A stretch of DNA of 64,000 nucleotides from Aphrocallistes beatrix (GCA_963281255.1 OY725490.1:3720001-3784000), one strand, 5' to 3'. Shown: positions 10,389 through 21,600, counted from the first letter of the stretch. Numbers and translations: made by a program. The notes: generated by a model not told the origin, from the sequence alone.

Positions 10389-11454
10389 CATAGCCTACTC
10401 TAATAATGCCTCACAGTAGACTGAAAATCATGGACTAAGGATGAAGTAGTAGCCGAATGGATTAATACACGATTAGCCTAAAATCGTTAACCATGTAGAA
10501 TAGTCATTAAGAATGTATTACCAGCATATATAAACATGGTATCAAAGTACACATATCCGTTGTTAAAATTTCGATTAGTCATCATATCATTGCGCAACAG
10601 GTCATTCTAAGGACAATTTTAGCGATTTTCTAAGCTGTTTTAACCCTATGTCTAAATGGTATAAAGGTGTGAATTTTATGTAGAACCAAGATTAGTACAA
10701 GGTGATTTGAATAATTCAGAAATTTTCAATGGAATGTTGTTGCATTCCTACGTTGCTATGGTAAAGCATTTTGGTCAGTTTGGGCCATTTCATGCAAACT
10801 GTAATGATTAGAGCTCCAAATTTGATTGTGTTTGATAGGCAATGGACTACTTCCTATTAGGTAATAATACAACTTGAACTTCTAAATTCAACGAGTTTTG
10901 AGTTATGGGTTGATTTTAAGATTGTGACCAAACACTAAATTGTCGCATAACTCTGTAGTCTGTGAATTTAGAAGTAAAATTTGTATTATTACCTAATAGG
11001 AAGTAGCTAATTGCCTATCGAATACGATCAAATTGTAAGACCTAGTTCTTACAGTTTGCATGAAATGGCCCAAACTGACCAAATGCTTTACCATAGCAAC
11101 GTAGGAATGTAACAACATTCCATTGAAAATTTCTAAATTATTCAAATCACCTTGTACTAATCTTGGTTCTGCAAATAAAATCACACCTCAATACCATTTA
11201 GAAATAGAGTTAAAACAGCTTAGAAAATCGCCAAAATTGTCTTTAGAATGACCTGTTGCGCAATGATATGATGACTAATCGAAATTTTAACAACGGATAT
11301 GTGTACTTTGATACCATGTTTATATATGCTGGTAATACATTCTTAATGCCTATTCTACATGATTAACGATTTTAGGCTAATCGTGTATTAATCCATTCGG
11401 CTATTACCGCATCCTTGGTTATTTTACTGTGAGGCATTATTAGAGTAGGCTATG
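10389..11454. mobile_element. FB1 palindromic element, copy a, with 7-bp duplication
   Basis: 1066-bp near-perfect palindrome with ends CATAGCCTACTCTAATAATG and its complement, centred near 10920. Flanked by TATACAC on both sides (10382-10388, 11455-11461). The arms carry the family landmarks TTGCTATGG next to GGAATGTTGTTGCATTCC and GCGCAACAGGTCATTC. Small ORFs inside are by-products of the palindrome. Confidence 0.88.
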
Positions 11455-11461
11455 TATACAC

Positions 11462-12022
11462 ATTCTAACACATTTTATTAAAATTTCAGCCTTCTCTCAC
11501 CTATATACATACACAAACATTAATCGAGTTTTAATAGTAAGGATGTTTGTAGCCAATTATATATATCAAATTATCAGCCTTGAATCCTTGATCATAGAAT
11601 GAAATAATGAGATACCCACAGTGTTTTCCTCAGGATAATTGGAAAGCGCGTTAATTTTGCAATTTTTGTGCTGTTTATTCGGGTAAATTGCATTATTTAA
11701 CAACAAAATCACTTTATTCGACAAGCTAAGCGTGCAAAATAGCGCGCTTAACGTGCTCGATGGGAAACACTGGATACTCATCCCCCGCATCCCCACTGAA
11801 TATATTTTTGGAGCTAAAAACAAGTTTACTATAACAGTGGCCTTACGTCTTACTTGCTATTGTGTAGAAATATACGTATAACCATGAGGATAAAATTCAG
11901 TGACAAATTGAATGGAAAGGATCATGCTGTAAACTTTGCATGTATAAAATTTTGTCATGTGTTCATATATGTATCTAATACGTATATAACTTTTTGTTAC
12001 AATTAACATAATATTTTTTAAT
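11462..12022. other. Intergenic upstream of the sugar transporter
   Basis: Contains one isolated Rep1-associated motif at about 11518-11544 (CATTAATCGAGTTTTAATAG then TAAGGAT) and AT-rich sequence. The 5' flank of the transporter (11960-12022) is very AT-rich; no core promoter element is identified with confidence. Confidence 0.4.
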
Positions 12023-13432
12023 ATGAGTTTAGAGGAAGAGAACGTCTTTCTTAATATCACTAATCGTACTGAAAAAAAGAAAATCAATTTCTTTTTATCT
12101 GAGCTTTATTCATTCATTAGTGCATTAACGGTATGTAGCGTAGTGTTCGTTACTGGGCTGAGTGCTGGAATAATATCACCAATTATTAGAGAATTGAAAA
12201 CAGATGATTTGATTAATTCGTACACTCTTCCAATCTTGGTTTCTGCATACTTCATAGGTGGACTAATAGGAGATATTGCAATTGGGACTATAGCCACATT
12301 TGGAAAAAAATTCTTAATAGTAACCCTGTCATCAATCTTCTGGTTCGCGAATATTGTATTCATGCTAGGCCTGAATACTTGGTCAATGGTCGCTTCTAGG
12401 ACCCTTGTGGGTTTGCATGATGCACTTGTCTTCAACTTGGGCATAGTTTATATATCAGAAGTTGTTCTGGAAAATAGGAAAAAAGTATACTGTACAGCAA
12501 TAGGGAGTGCTCTCAGGATCAGCATGATCGTAGTTTACGTTCTAGGGATATGGCTCCCGTTCAGACTCATAATACTAACTTATATGTTATTTTACTCAAT
12601 TGTAATAATATCAATGTTATTTCAACCAACGTCTCCACATTGGTTGGTTAGAAAAGGCTACAGAAGCAGAGCAAAAGATGTTCTACAACATATATATCAA
12701 GACCCAGATATAGCACAGGTGCAGTTAGAAATAATAATCAAAGAACAAATTAAAGAAATGCCCCAAAATGAGATTGATAATTCAACTGTGCAGAGATTGA
12801 AGGCATTTTTCCAATGGTCAGTAATAAAACCCATCTTGATTGTATCAGGCTTACAAATGTTAAAAGAACTCTCAGGACACGAAATGGTAGTTGGTTACAC
12901 ATCTGTTATCATGTCTCAAGGTGATTCATCATACAATGGATCCACTTTGTGGATTAACCCGAACATTAAAGCACTAGCCTATCCTTCACTCCTCGGAATT
13001 GGTACTATTGCATCTATATTCCTTATAATACGCATACGACTCAAAACAATACTTGTCCTAACTACAGCAGCTCAACTGATCGCACATTCATCAATGACTG
13101 TGTATTTCATAATGACTCAATATTACATAACTAACTCGACTCCAGAATTCAGAAGAATTTACTTTATTTGGGCAGAGATTAACATTGCGATGTATGGCCT
13201 CTTTTTTTCAATGGGATGGGGATCACTCATATTCTACATTTATGTCGAACTTTTCGATGCACGATACCGAGAAATATCTGCATCAATTGCATCATTCACA
13301 ATGGACATAACTACAATAGTGAGTCTAACATTGTATGGATACTTACTCGAATTTTTCGGTGGTGTTAGCATCTTTTCGGGATTTGCTATTGCATGTATTG
13401 TTGCACTTATTTTTCAGATCAAGATACTCTAG
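12023..13432 (+). CDS. Major-facilitator sugar transporter (SLC2/Tret1-like), intronless
   Basis: 469-codon intact ORF with ATG start and TAG stop, the usual length for the family. About 12 hydrophobic segments: 1-6 roughly residues 28-200, then a cytoplasmic loop, then 7-12 to residue 467. Family marks: PTSPHWLVRKG (about 202-212) for the PESPRWL motif at the end of helix 6; LQMLKELSGHE (277-287) for QQxSGxN in helix 7, with two substitutions; GDIAIGTIATFGKK for the loop 2-3 GRRxGR region, strongly degenerate. The C-terminal PETKG motif is absent. It probably imports a hexose or disaccharide by facilitated diffusion at the plasma membrane, but loss of several signature residues makes substrate and even activity uncertain. 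Intronless and AT-rich; a retroposed or fast-evolving paralogue is possible. Confidence 0.8.
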   Translation: MSLEEENVFLNITNRTEKKKINFFLSELYSFISALTVCSVVFVTGLSAGIISPIIRELKTDDLINSYTLPILVSAYFIGGLIGDIAIGTIATFGKKFLIVTLSSIFWFANIVFMLGLNTWSMVASRTLVGLHDALVFNLGIVYISEVVLENRKKVYCTAIGSALRISMIVVYVLGIWLPFRLIILTYMLFYSIVIISMLFQPTSPHWLVRKGYRSRAKDVLQHIYQDPDIAQVQLEIIIKEQIKEMPQNEIDNSTVQRLKAFFQWSVIKPILIVSGLQMLKELSGHEMVVGYTSVIMSQGDSSYNGSTLWINPNIKALAYPSLLGIGTIASIFLIIRIRLKTILVLTTAAQLIAHSSMTVYFIMTQYYITNSTPEFRRIYFIWAEINIAMYGLFFSMGWGSLIFYIYVELFDARYREISASIASFTMDITTIVSLTLYGYLLEFFGGVSIFSGFAIACIVALIFQIKIL

Positions 13433-13803
13433 AATAAGATTAACAATAACGCTATTTTGTAATGTTTCCTTAGTTAATCAATAGTCGCCTTGTTTTGCTG
13501 ATATTTAAATTTAAAAGCTCTTTCAGATTTTTCAGGTCGAACACTGGTTAATCTATTTGTTAAATGTTAAATAATAAATGATACCAGCATCTCAAATATA
13601 TCAAGATTGAGAGAAGTTTGCTTATAGGGTGTTGATCCATAAGTTCTGTTACAAGCTTTATTGGATATAGAATTTCGAAAACTTGGACACTCTTGGTTAT
13701 TAGCCGCACCCTAAAATAAAGTTGACTACACCTCTGCTCGCCCTATATTATTTTCTATTATATGCTGGTCAATTTTGGCTGGGGACGTACACCCTAAATT
13801 GAT
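13433..13803. other. Intergenic, no gene seen
   Basis: AT-rich 3' flank of the transporter. Nothing recognised. Confidence 0.4.
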
Positions 13804-13928
13804 CTAGGGTGTCCCATAATTATTGTCGTATGTTTCTATGTTGTCTTATTATAGGTTAAATGTATCAGATCTTAAACATTATTTACCAATATATCTTCCA
13901 TTCAATTGTATGCATTTAGCAATACCAG

Positions 13929-14133
13929 CAGGCTTTCATCCAGGCGTACTGGGCGCGCCTAGAGGCGCGTATTTGGTCCCATGGATCATAATTAGGCGTA
14001 TGATTTAGGCGCGCGGCATACGCCTACTTAGGCGCGTGGCATAAAACATATATAAAAATGCAGAGTCTAGGCGCGTAGAAAAATGGTGGCGCCCATTTAG
14101 GCGTATGACTTTGGAAAGCTGGATGAAACACTG
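13929..14133. mobile_element. Nested hAT MITE with GC-rich tandem palindromes
   Basis: 205 bp. Starts CAGGCTTTCATCCAG and ends CTGGATGAAACACTG, flanked by AATACCAG and CATACCAG (7 of 8). The interior repeats TAGGCGCGNGGCATA and AGGCGTATG motifs in both orientations, an unusual GC-rich patch. Confidence 0.8.
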
Positions 14134-14254
14134 CATACCAGCCACCGTTTAACCGTTTATCCAGACACATGGAAACATTTTTCTGAAGCATGCCACCAAT
14201 GATCATACCAACGGCCCTGTTTCTCAGTGTTTCTTTCGAGTTTATGACATCCAT
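14134..14254 (-). pseudogene. Tc1/mariner transposase N-terminal fragment
   Basis: MDVINSKETLRNRAVGMIIG then GMLQKNVSMCLDKRLNGGW resembles the first helix-turn-helix of Tc1/mariner transposases (RxRAxGMxxAGMSQxxVAxxL). The catalytic domain is missing; the reading frame is cut by the hAT insertion at 14133. Not functional. Confidence 0.5.
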
Positions 14255-14456
14255 TTCGGTAGAATTATACTCCGATGATAAAATCGTCCAAACTCGTGCA
14301 ACAATTGGAATTTATTACAAGGTTCTATTTTAATTCGAAAGATGATTCATAGTAATACTTATCACATGAAAAGAAAGTATATAGAAAGCAAACCAGGAAT
14401 ACTATAAACAGAAGTTTAAAATATTCTATACGACAATAATTATGGGACACCCTGTA

Positions 14457-15083
14457 TATGCCTGTATGTATAATAGAGTTTGGAATCATTTATTGAAAAC
14501 TACTTTAATATTCATTATTCGAAGTCCGCATCTACTGTAGAGCTTCCGATAAGGGAAACCTTGTGATCCGAGTCGTTGCCCGTTATTTAGAAATCGTCCG
14601 ATATTCGGAGGTCGATTAAACAAATTATCTAATACACTCTCGTAGTGCTAATTTCTAAATATCTAACTTTATATACTTTAGAGCTCGAATTATTTCTCCA
14701 ATTGTTTTCCTTTCATGAATGTAATGAAGTTTTCCCTATCTCTTTGACAGATATTTTTGTAGCAAAACCCAATTGAACCCAATTAGGAAATATGCATCAT
14801 TTATTTCTAAAAAAATCATGGATTTATTTAATTACCTCTACTCCCTTATTCAGCTTAAAAGCTGTCAGTAAGTAATATACTTTCCAAGTTTTATCATTGA
14901 ATGCCATTGTATATTTTAATATACAATGGGAATCGGGATTTTCTAAAATGAATTTCGGGAAATGGAGGCCACTGTACTATACTGGAAGGCGTTATAAAAG
15001 TAGTGTCTTCAAGGGACATTTCGAGAGCTGTAAGGGAATGGCGAACAGTGTCTAGCCTGTCCTTCCACTCATGATAGACAAGA
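14457..15083. other. Intergenic, no gene seen
   Basis: AT-rich, decayed. A small inverted motif AATGCCATTGTATATTTTAA / ATACAATGGGA lies at 14900-14932. Nothing else recognised. Confidence 0.35.
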
Positions 15084-15762
15084 TTGGCACAAAGAGACAG
15101 AGAACTCAGTCTGAAGCAAAGATTCAGCGTGAAGAGGAATCAATATCACTTTTATGGAGAGAATAAATCAACATTGAAATCGCTCTACATTGGTTACAAA
15201 TGTGAAATTTACGCCATTCAACATCGAATGCCGCACCTCCAAGATGTGGTAAAGCATCTTTTGCAAGAGCAATTTTTCAAAGTTGGTGGATATTGCTAGT
15301 TGTTTGCCTGCTAGTTCTGCAGCCGCAGAGCAAGTGTTCTCTGCTCAAAATGGAATTAAGAACAAATACCGAAACAGGTTATCTATCGACGTTCTTGGTC
15401 AACTAATGAGGCGAGACTCTTGGAAGCTCCAAAAGGGTATGAAGCCAAGGCATTAGAGCAGTGGTGGTCCGCGAAAGATAGAAGAGTATGTAAAAGCAAA
15501 TCTGGTGTAAAGAAGATTAAATCCAACTTACTCAGTGCAATTCCCGGGATGAGTGCATTGATCTAGACAGTAATACAAGTGAAGGTGAAGATTCCATCCC
15601 TGAAGGAGATTATGACAGTGAAGATGGTGATTCAGGCTGGTTAGAGGAGCAACATTTAGACAACGAACATGTAGCAAACAAAGAAGCAGAGGTCAAATGG
15701 CCTAGCACTGAAACATTGTTCTTATATAAAACCGACATATCTGAAGGCTGGGAAAGTGATTG
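15084..15762 (+). pseudogene. hAT transposase remnant (C-terminal dimerisation region)
   Basis: Broken coding sequence. 15084-15299 is an open stretch of 71 codons. After a frameshift, about 15309-15400 reads PASSAAAEQVFSAQNGIKNK then YRNRLSIDVLGQLMR, the hAT C-terminal dimerisation signature (SSASAERxFSxxxxIKxxxRNRLS). A third open stretch from about 15568 to the TGA at 15762 encodes an acidic tail (SEGEDSIPEGDYDSEDGDSG). At least two frameshifts. The upstream catalytic domain was not found. Confidence 0.7.
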
Positions 15763-16039
15763 ATATTTACTAATTAGTAGTAAATTTTATTGAGTTAGCA
15801 TGAAATAACGAGTTAGCATGAAATAACATGGAAGCAGTTATTGTGTCCTAAGTTTCTCTTATAGTAAATATACCAACAAACTAAAATAGGAAAAAATATT
15901 GTATATACCCTCTCATATCCGGGCACCCACTCAAAAAGTCCAATTTCTGGGGGGGTAAGATCAAAAAGGAGAAAATTCCGGGGGGTATCCCCCCGGAATG
16001 CTTAGAGGGAACACTGGTTAAGAAAAATAGACTCTGAGA
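15763..16039. other. Spacer between hAT and piggyBac remnants
   Basis: Short direct repeat GAGTTAGCATGAAATAAC twice near 15795-15825, and a G/C-run patch at 15945-15999 with complementary GGGGGGTAT/ATCCCCCC, the look of a small MITE. No gene. Confidence 0.35.
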
Positions 16040-17310
16040 TAATCACTCGCATTGACAAGAACAATAACCTCGAGCAACAGGTTATTGTGATACCTGATGC
16101 TGATGTTTCCGATCCAGAAAATGATTCTATTACAGTGAAATAAGTATACCAGAAGATAACGAAATCAGTGATTTGAATATAGATGCGTTAGATACACCTA
16201 AATGAATGCCCAAGAAAACGAAACAACAGTTTTCATGGCTAAATAATAAAAATCTCCCTACTCTAAATCTAGATTTTGAACAGGATGATGAAAACTTTTC
16301 AGAGGTTGAGTATTTCAGAAAGTTTTAATGATGTAATGGATCTAATAACAGAACAGACTAACCTATTTGCAGTTCAATATAACCAGAATGGAGCTTGAGA
16401 GGTATTTTGGTGTTCTAATTAAAATTGGGAAGATGTGGATTACCCAGATATCGCATGTATTGGTCTAAGGAATTTAATTTGCCAGCAATATCAGATTATA
16501 TGAGTAGAAATCGGTTCGAAGCAATCAACAAATATCTCCATTTTGCTGACTTCACAATTACTGCAAATCGGGATGACCTTAATTGTGATAGGCTAGCAAA
16601 GATTCGGCCTTTGAATATACTCCGTAAAAATTGCTTGATCAACTCTGCACAATGACAATCAGTTGATGAACATATAATACCGTTCAAAGGAAGAACAGTT
16701 CTAAAGCAATATTTGCCGAAAAAGTCCAGGAAATGGAGACTTTTACTCACGATTATTTTATGCATGAGGGAAACAGAGAATTAGTGGAAGATTCTTGTGG
16801 ATATGTTATCAGGTGATATTGTTAATTAACTGAAACATTGCCCTCAAATACAAACCACATAATTTATTTTGACAATAAATTTCAGGGCTGTATCAACTCA
16901 TTTTGAGTTGGTAAAAAAACTCATTTTCTAGGTAGCCGGACTCTAGTCAACATATGTAGCTACTAATCCAGTCAGTTTGGTGAAAAAGTGGGATAAAAAG
17001 AATAAAAAGAAAGTTGAATTCAAATGCCCAAATAAAATTAGGGATTATATTGCACATATGGGTGGGGTTGATTTGTTTGATATGTAAATGCGGCTCTATA
17101 GCGTCGAGAATAAATGTATGAAGTGGTACAGATATGCATTCTATTGGTGCTTAAATCTTGGAGTAGTCAATGGTTGTATCATCTATCGCAGAAATTGTCA
17201 ATTTCTAAAAATACCCCCCACGTCAGAAATTGATTTGCTTTCATTTGCTGCTAACGTTGGGCAGTGTTTGATTCGAGAAAAATTTTTTTCATACAAATTG
17301 GCGTGAAAAA
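16040..17310 (+). pseudogene. piggyBac (PGBD-type) transposase pseudogene
   Basis: All in + orientation but with stops and frameshifts. Pieces in order: acidic N-terminus (~16040-16250); FFNDVMDLITEQTNLFAVQY-like region (~16318-16380; family xFxxxQTNLYAxQ); LPRYRMYWSKEFNLPAISDY followed by MSRNRFEAINKYLHFAD and LAKIRPL (16436-16620); SVDEHIIPFKGRTVLKQYLP then KKSRKW (16663-16735); IIYFDNKF (~16858); and MGGVDLFDM with YSVENKCMKWYRYAFYWCLN (17058-17160), the conserved HMGGVDxxDxxxxxYxxxxKxxKWY block. At least three in-frame stops. Some of the catalytic aspartates (DEH, YFDN, GGVDLFD) are still readable. No bounding TTAA inverted repeats identified. Confidence 0.85.
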
Positions 17311-17402
17311 GGGGTAGACCTAGCCTCGATGGTTCATTTTGCTCAATTGATAGCTTAAATCCAATGCAGATGAAATGTCGCGGCACAAAGTATCCGCCAG
17401 AG

Positions 17403-17712
17403 GCGCTTTTCGACTATAACTCAGCCATTTAGGTGATAAAAGGCTGAAATTTTAATAGAATGTGTAGATTAATATTCTTCACATATAATACCTATCATCA
17501 AAAAATGATGACTCATCACTCTGTTATGATGTCATCATTACGATCAAAAAAATTAAAAATTGACAAATTTGATGATTTTTCGAGTGATATCGATTATATC
17601 AGTAAGACAGACATATTTAGAGATGTTGCTCCCTTATAATTAATCAATGTGATCCCAGGCGCACAAAGGGCGCCTCAGGCGGACACAAAGTGTCCGCCAG
17701 CCGCGCAGCGCA
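17403..17712 (+). repeat. Rep1 copy 2 (partial)
   Basis: Reads body to hairpins: TCGACTATAACTCAGCCATT, AATGATGACTCATCA, then CAGGCGCACAAAGGGCGCCT, CGGACACAAAGTGTCCG, CGCGCAGCGCAA. First ~150 bp missing. Confidence 0.75.
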
Positions 17713-17717
17713 ATACC

Positions 17718-17975
17718 AACTTAACCCCAACTTGCCGAGGAATGTTGAATTGAAAGTGAAAGTTAATTGAAAGTGAATTGAAATTGAAAATGAAAGTGGG
17801 GTCATTTCTATTTATACTTTTGACCCCACGTCAAATTAGGGTTAAACCCTTAGAAGACATTGGGGTCAAAGGTATAAATAGAAATGACCCCACTTTCAGT
17901 TTCACTTTCAGTTCATTTTCAATTAACTTTCACTTTCATTTCAACATTCCATGTCCTGGAGGGTTAAACGTAAAC
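17718..17975. mobile_element. MITE3 tail-to-tail pair
   Basis: Two inverted copies of a small element containing GGGGTCATTTCTATTTATA, separated by about 40 bp. Each carries runs of GAAAGTGAA/TTCACTTTC. Related single copies are at 20905 and 61989. Confidence 0.65.
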
Positions 17976-18041
17976 CAAGTTAGTTGCTTAAACTTAATTA
18001 AAACTAAGTTTAAGTTTAAGGTTTCTTGCGAATAAGGCCCC

Positions 18042-18310
18042 TGAAATTTTAATAGACTGTGTATATTAATATATCTCAAATATGACACATCTTTCATCTG
18101 TTATGACGTCATCATTACGCATCAAAAAGTGAAAAATTGACAATTTTTTTATTTTCCGAGTGATATCGATCATAAAAGTGAGACAGACATATTTAGAGAT
18201 GTTATCCACCTTATAAAGAATCAATGTGAGCCTAGGCGCCCAAAGTGCGCCTCTGGCGGACGCAAAGCGTCCGCCAGCCTCGCAGCGCAAGCAAGTGAAG
18301 CGTGGTTGAC
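18042..18310 (+). repeat. Rep1 copy 3 (partial)
   Basis: GAAATTTTAATAGACTGTGT through TTATGACGTCATCATTACGC to the hairpins AGGCGCCCAAAGTGCGCCT and GGCGGACGCAAAGCGTCCGCC-like stem, ending GCAAGTGAAGCGTGGTTG. In hairpin 2 the change ACA/TGT to CGC/GCG keeps the pairing (GGACGC / GCGTCC). Confidence 0.75.
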
Positions 18311-18363
18311 AGGATAAAATATTCAACTATGAAGTAGAGTAATTGAGTTAAATACTATAAAAT

Positions 18364-18975
18364 GGGGAGCCTGCACATGTCAGAATTTGGAGTTATGATT
18401 TTGTCAGAATATCTAGTTCTGCACATGTCAGAATCGGCTATTATAGAGTTCTGCACATGTCAGAATCGGCTATTGTAGAGTTCTGCACATGTCAGAATCG
18501 GTTTTCTAGAGTTCTGCATTTGTTAGAATGTAATTTCTATAGTTCTAGTAAATGCTACTCGACCACCTCGTAAAATGCCACTTTCAGACTCAAATGGACA
18601 CTATTCTGAACATAAAATGCCCCTTTTCACACCTTTATTTTACATATTACTCTCGAAACTGCTCACTTTCGCTCTTCCATTCATTCTAAAAAGAAATAAA
18701 ATGCCACTCAACCACCCTCCCACGAAACTAGAGTAGAACTTGACTCCCATTCTAACAAAGTCATAACTCGATAAAACTGATTCTGACATGTGCAGAACTC
18801 TATAATAGTCGATTCTGACATGTGCAGAACTCGATAAAACTGATTATAACATGTGCAGAACTCTAGAAAACCGATTCTGACATGTGCAGAACTCTATAAT
18901 AGCCGATTCTGACAAGTGCAGAACTAATTATTCTGACAAAATCATAACTAGAAATTCTGACATGTGCAGCTCCCC
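18364..18975. mobile_element. MULE-like foldback built from ~32-bp tandem repeats, 9-bp duplication
   Basis: Starts GGGGAGCCTGCACATGTCAG, ends with the complement ...GCTCCCC. Flanked by CTATAAAAT (18355-18363 and 18976-18984). Each arm is a series of units TTCTGCACATGTCAGAATCG + GCTATTATAGAG, four or five per arm in opposite orientation. The unique middle (18540-18750) repeats AAAATGCC motifs. Confidence 0.85.
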
Positions 18976-18984
18976 CTATAAAAT

Positions 18985-20657
18985 GAGTAATTCGAGTGTA
19001 TTAATACTTCAAAGCAATAACTTAAAAAGATATCTTAATTTAGTTAAAATAAACAAAATTGTTAATATTATAGGGGTTTTAGAAAAAATTGCCAAAAAAC
19101 GGCGAAAAACCCCCGATTTTCTTTGGAAATCAGCAATAAAATCACAAATTTGTAAGATATCGAAAATCGAGTGGTCCTACGCTCATCGCCTAATAATATG
19201 GAACAACTCCTGAAATTTTCAAACCTCTATCTCAAAGCAATTTTGAGTTAAAATTTTTGAAAGACGGTCAATTTTGGAATTTTAAAGTCCCGAGATATAG
19301 GGATTTGAAGTTTTGATGTTAAGTACGATGTAAAATGAGCTATTACCGATAAATAAAAGCATACATGGGCATTTAATCGCATGTATACTAATGAATTAGT
19401 TGTATTCCAACAGATTTTAGTGAAAATAGCAAAATTATGCTGAAAATTCACAAATTACCTTGAGGCCTCTAACCCCGAATATTTTGAACCAATTAGGGAA
19501 TATAATTCATATTCCTAGCACTACAATGTATAATTCATCGGTTTAGAATGAATAAAGAGCTTCTAAAAAGTATATTAGGAAGTTAGAGCGAGAGTCTACG
19601 ACTTTTAGTTTTAAAGTTAGGATTTTCGAAAAATGCACGTCATCACGTGATAAAAATTTAAAACTTAGCATTCCATTCCATGTAGTACACTTATTATTTA
19701 AGAATCAGATATATACCGTCTTGAAAAGTATATTAGGAATTGAGAGCTAAGAATTTGGGTGTATATTTCCTGAGATATGGAGGAATCTGTTTTTGGACTA
19801 TAAATGGGGGGCTTTGACCTAATTTTGGAAATAAATGCTTTGAACTTCCAAAATAATCATGTTGAGTGCTTCCAAATTTCTGTATACATTGCAAGTGACT
19901 ATTGCATTGTTTTTTGAGTATAATAATTACTTTTGGGAACCTATTTCACGACAAGTTCGCCATTTACTAATATATTAAAAGTTCTCCATAGAATTTGTAT
20001 TACAATAAAATCGATGATAAGTCAAGAAATATTTACTTTTTGACAAAGAGATGTTTGAGGAACCTATATATTATCATATATATCCTTTCATTTAAGATTA
20101 TAATAGATTATATATCTTCAATAGTTTTTAAGCATTGACATCGAGCACTTTCGGGGCCATAGAGAGGTTTGATGTCCGAACTTTACCTACAATATACTAT
20201 AACTTACGAACTAATGGTCGGATCTGAACAAATTTTTTTTTTAACTGTTCAGAATTCTTTTCTATACACAATAGCCAATATCACAACGGCCATTTCCCGA
20301 GCATTTTAGAAATGAAGTCCCTCATAAAGATATTTTTGATTGGATTTTAAGTGCCTCTTTTTCTAAATTTATCTGTTCTATAATATTTAAAGGGGCCAAA
20401 ACCTTTTTGAGGTTCATATAATTGAAAAAATATCAGATAAGTTAGAAAATAATTGATGAATGCGCCGCAAAACCACGAATAACTTTCCGATTTTTAGTAC
20501 GGCTGAGCTTTAGGTGCTCAGTTCTAGAATACCAAAATAAATACCGTCCAACAAGTATGATTAGATGGTAGACTACTCAATAATCCGATGGAATTAGCAA
20601 TAAAAAATTTCACCATTTATTTTTATGTCAGGCGATGTTTTTCGAGGGCGGTATCCT
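18985..20657. mobile_element. TTAA-family long non-coding element, truncated copy
   Basis: Diverged relative of the full element at 29730-31657, in the same orientation; it shares GTGGTCCTACGCTCATCGCC, TTCAAACCTCTATCTCAAA, AAAGTATATTAGGAAGTTAG and the right end TTTTTCGAGGGCGGTATCC followed by TTAA (20658-20661). The left end is missing or unrecognisable beyond the foldback at 18364. No transposase coding. Confidence 0.8.
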
Positions 20658-20669
20658 TAAACTAGTAAA

Positions 20670-20840
20670 CCATCCATGGTTATGTAGTATAAGAATCACA
20701 TGAATCTACGCAACAGGCCGAACAATAACTTGCGGATTTTGGGCTAGGGATGCGGTAGAAGATGGTTGAATTAATATATGAGCTGTCTAAAATCATTAAC
20801 CATGCAGAATAGAGCTTAAGAAAGTATTACCAGCATATCC
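20670..20840. mobile_element. FB1 copy, left arm (interrupted)
   Basis: Contains GGGCTAGGGATGCGGTAGAA, CATTAACCATGCAGAATAGA and ends TATTACCAGCATAT, where a Rep1 cluster (20841-22010) has been inserted. The FB1 sequence resumes at about 22018 (GGTGTCAAAGTAC). Confidence 0.75.
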
Positions 20841-20867
20841 TTACTATTAAAACTCGATTAACGTTTG
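20841..20867 (+). repeat. Rep1-associated 26-bp motif
   Basis: CCTTACTATTAAAACTCGAT + TAACGT, the sequence that recurs beside Rep1 and TA microsatellites throughout the window. Confidence 0.8.
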
Positions 20868-20904
20868 ATATTTACTATATATATATACTTGTATTTATAT
20901 ATAT

Positions 20905-21021
20905 CCCTACTTTGCCGAGGAATGTTGAATTGAAATTGAAAGTTAATTCATTTTCAATTGAAATTGAAAATGAAAGTGGGGTCATTTCTATTTATACCTT
21001 CGACCCCACGTCAAATTAGGG
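20905..21021. mobile_element. MITE3, single copy
   Basis: CCCTACTTTGCCGAGGAATG ... GACCCCACGTCAAATTAGGG; internal TTAATTCATTTTCAATTG is self-complementary. Lies in a TA-rich stretch between Rep1 parts. Confidence 0.65.
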
Positions 21022-21032
21022 ATACATATATA

Positions 21033-21527
21033 CAAGCGCGCTTCGCTTGCTTGCGCTGCGCGGCTGGCGGACACTTCGTGTCCGCCGGAGGCTCCCTTCG
21101 GTAGCCTGGAGGTGACATTGGTTAATTAAACGGGATATATCATCTCTAAATATGTCCATCTTAGTTTTAAAATCGATATCACTCGAAAAAACACCAAATT
21201 TGTCAATTTTTAAAATTTTGATGAGTAATGATGACGTCATAGCAAAGTGATGAGTCATCATTTTTTGATGATAGTTACATCATATGTGAGACGTGTTAGG
21301 ATACAGATTTTATTAAAATTTCAGCCTTCTATCTCCTATAATGGCTGAGTTATGCCCGAATAACTGTGTTGCTTAACTTTTAAAAATGTGCCAATGACGT
21401 CATAATTCCATGATGAGTCGATATTTTCGTCTGAGCTCAGAACTTACTGGAGCCATAGCCAAAAGACTCCCACATGCCAAAAATTAGCTTTCTGCGCCCT
21501 GCAGTTTCTTCAATCAATTCGTTACAG
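21033..21527 (-). repeat. Rep1 copy 4 (full length)
   Basis: Hairpin end CAAGCGCGCTTCGCTTGC at left, stem GGCGGACAC / GTGTCCGCC nearby, TGATGACGTCATAG, TGATGAGTCATCA, AATGACGTCATAATTCC, and the other terminus CAATCAATTCGTTACAG at right. Confidence 0.85.
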
Positions 21528-21600
21528 ATATATATATATATATATACTATATAAATATACATTAATCGAGTTTTAATAGTAAGGATATATATATATATAA

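Larger units (their letters stand above)
13804..14454. mobile_element. mariner/IS630-type element with a nested hAT MITE
   Basis: Ends are AGGGTGTCCCATAATTATTG... on the left and the complement ...CAATAATTATGGGACACCCTG on the right, with TA following the right end (14455-14456). The left terminus is mutated. The interior retains a transposase scrap on the minus strand (separate entry) and is broken at 13929-14133 by a hAT MITE. Confidence 0.75.
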
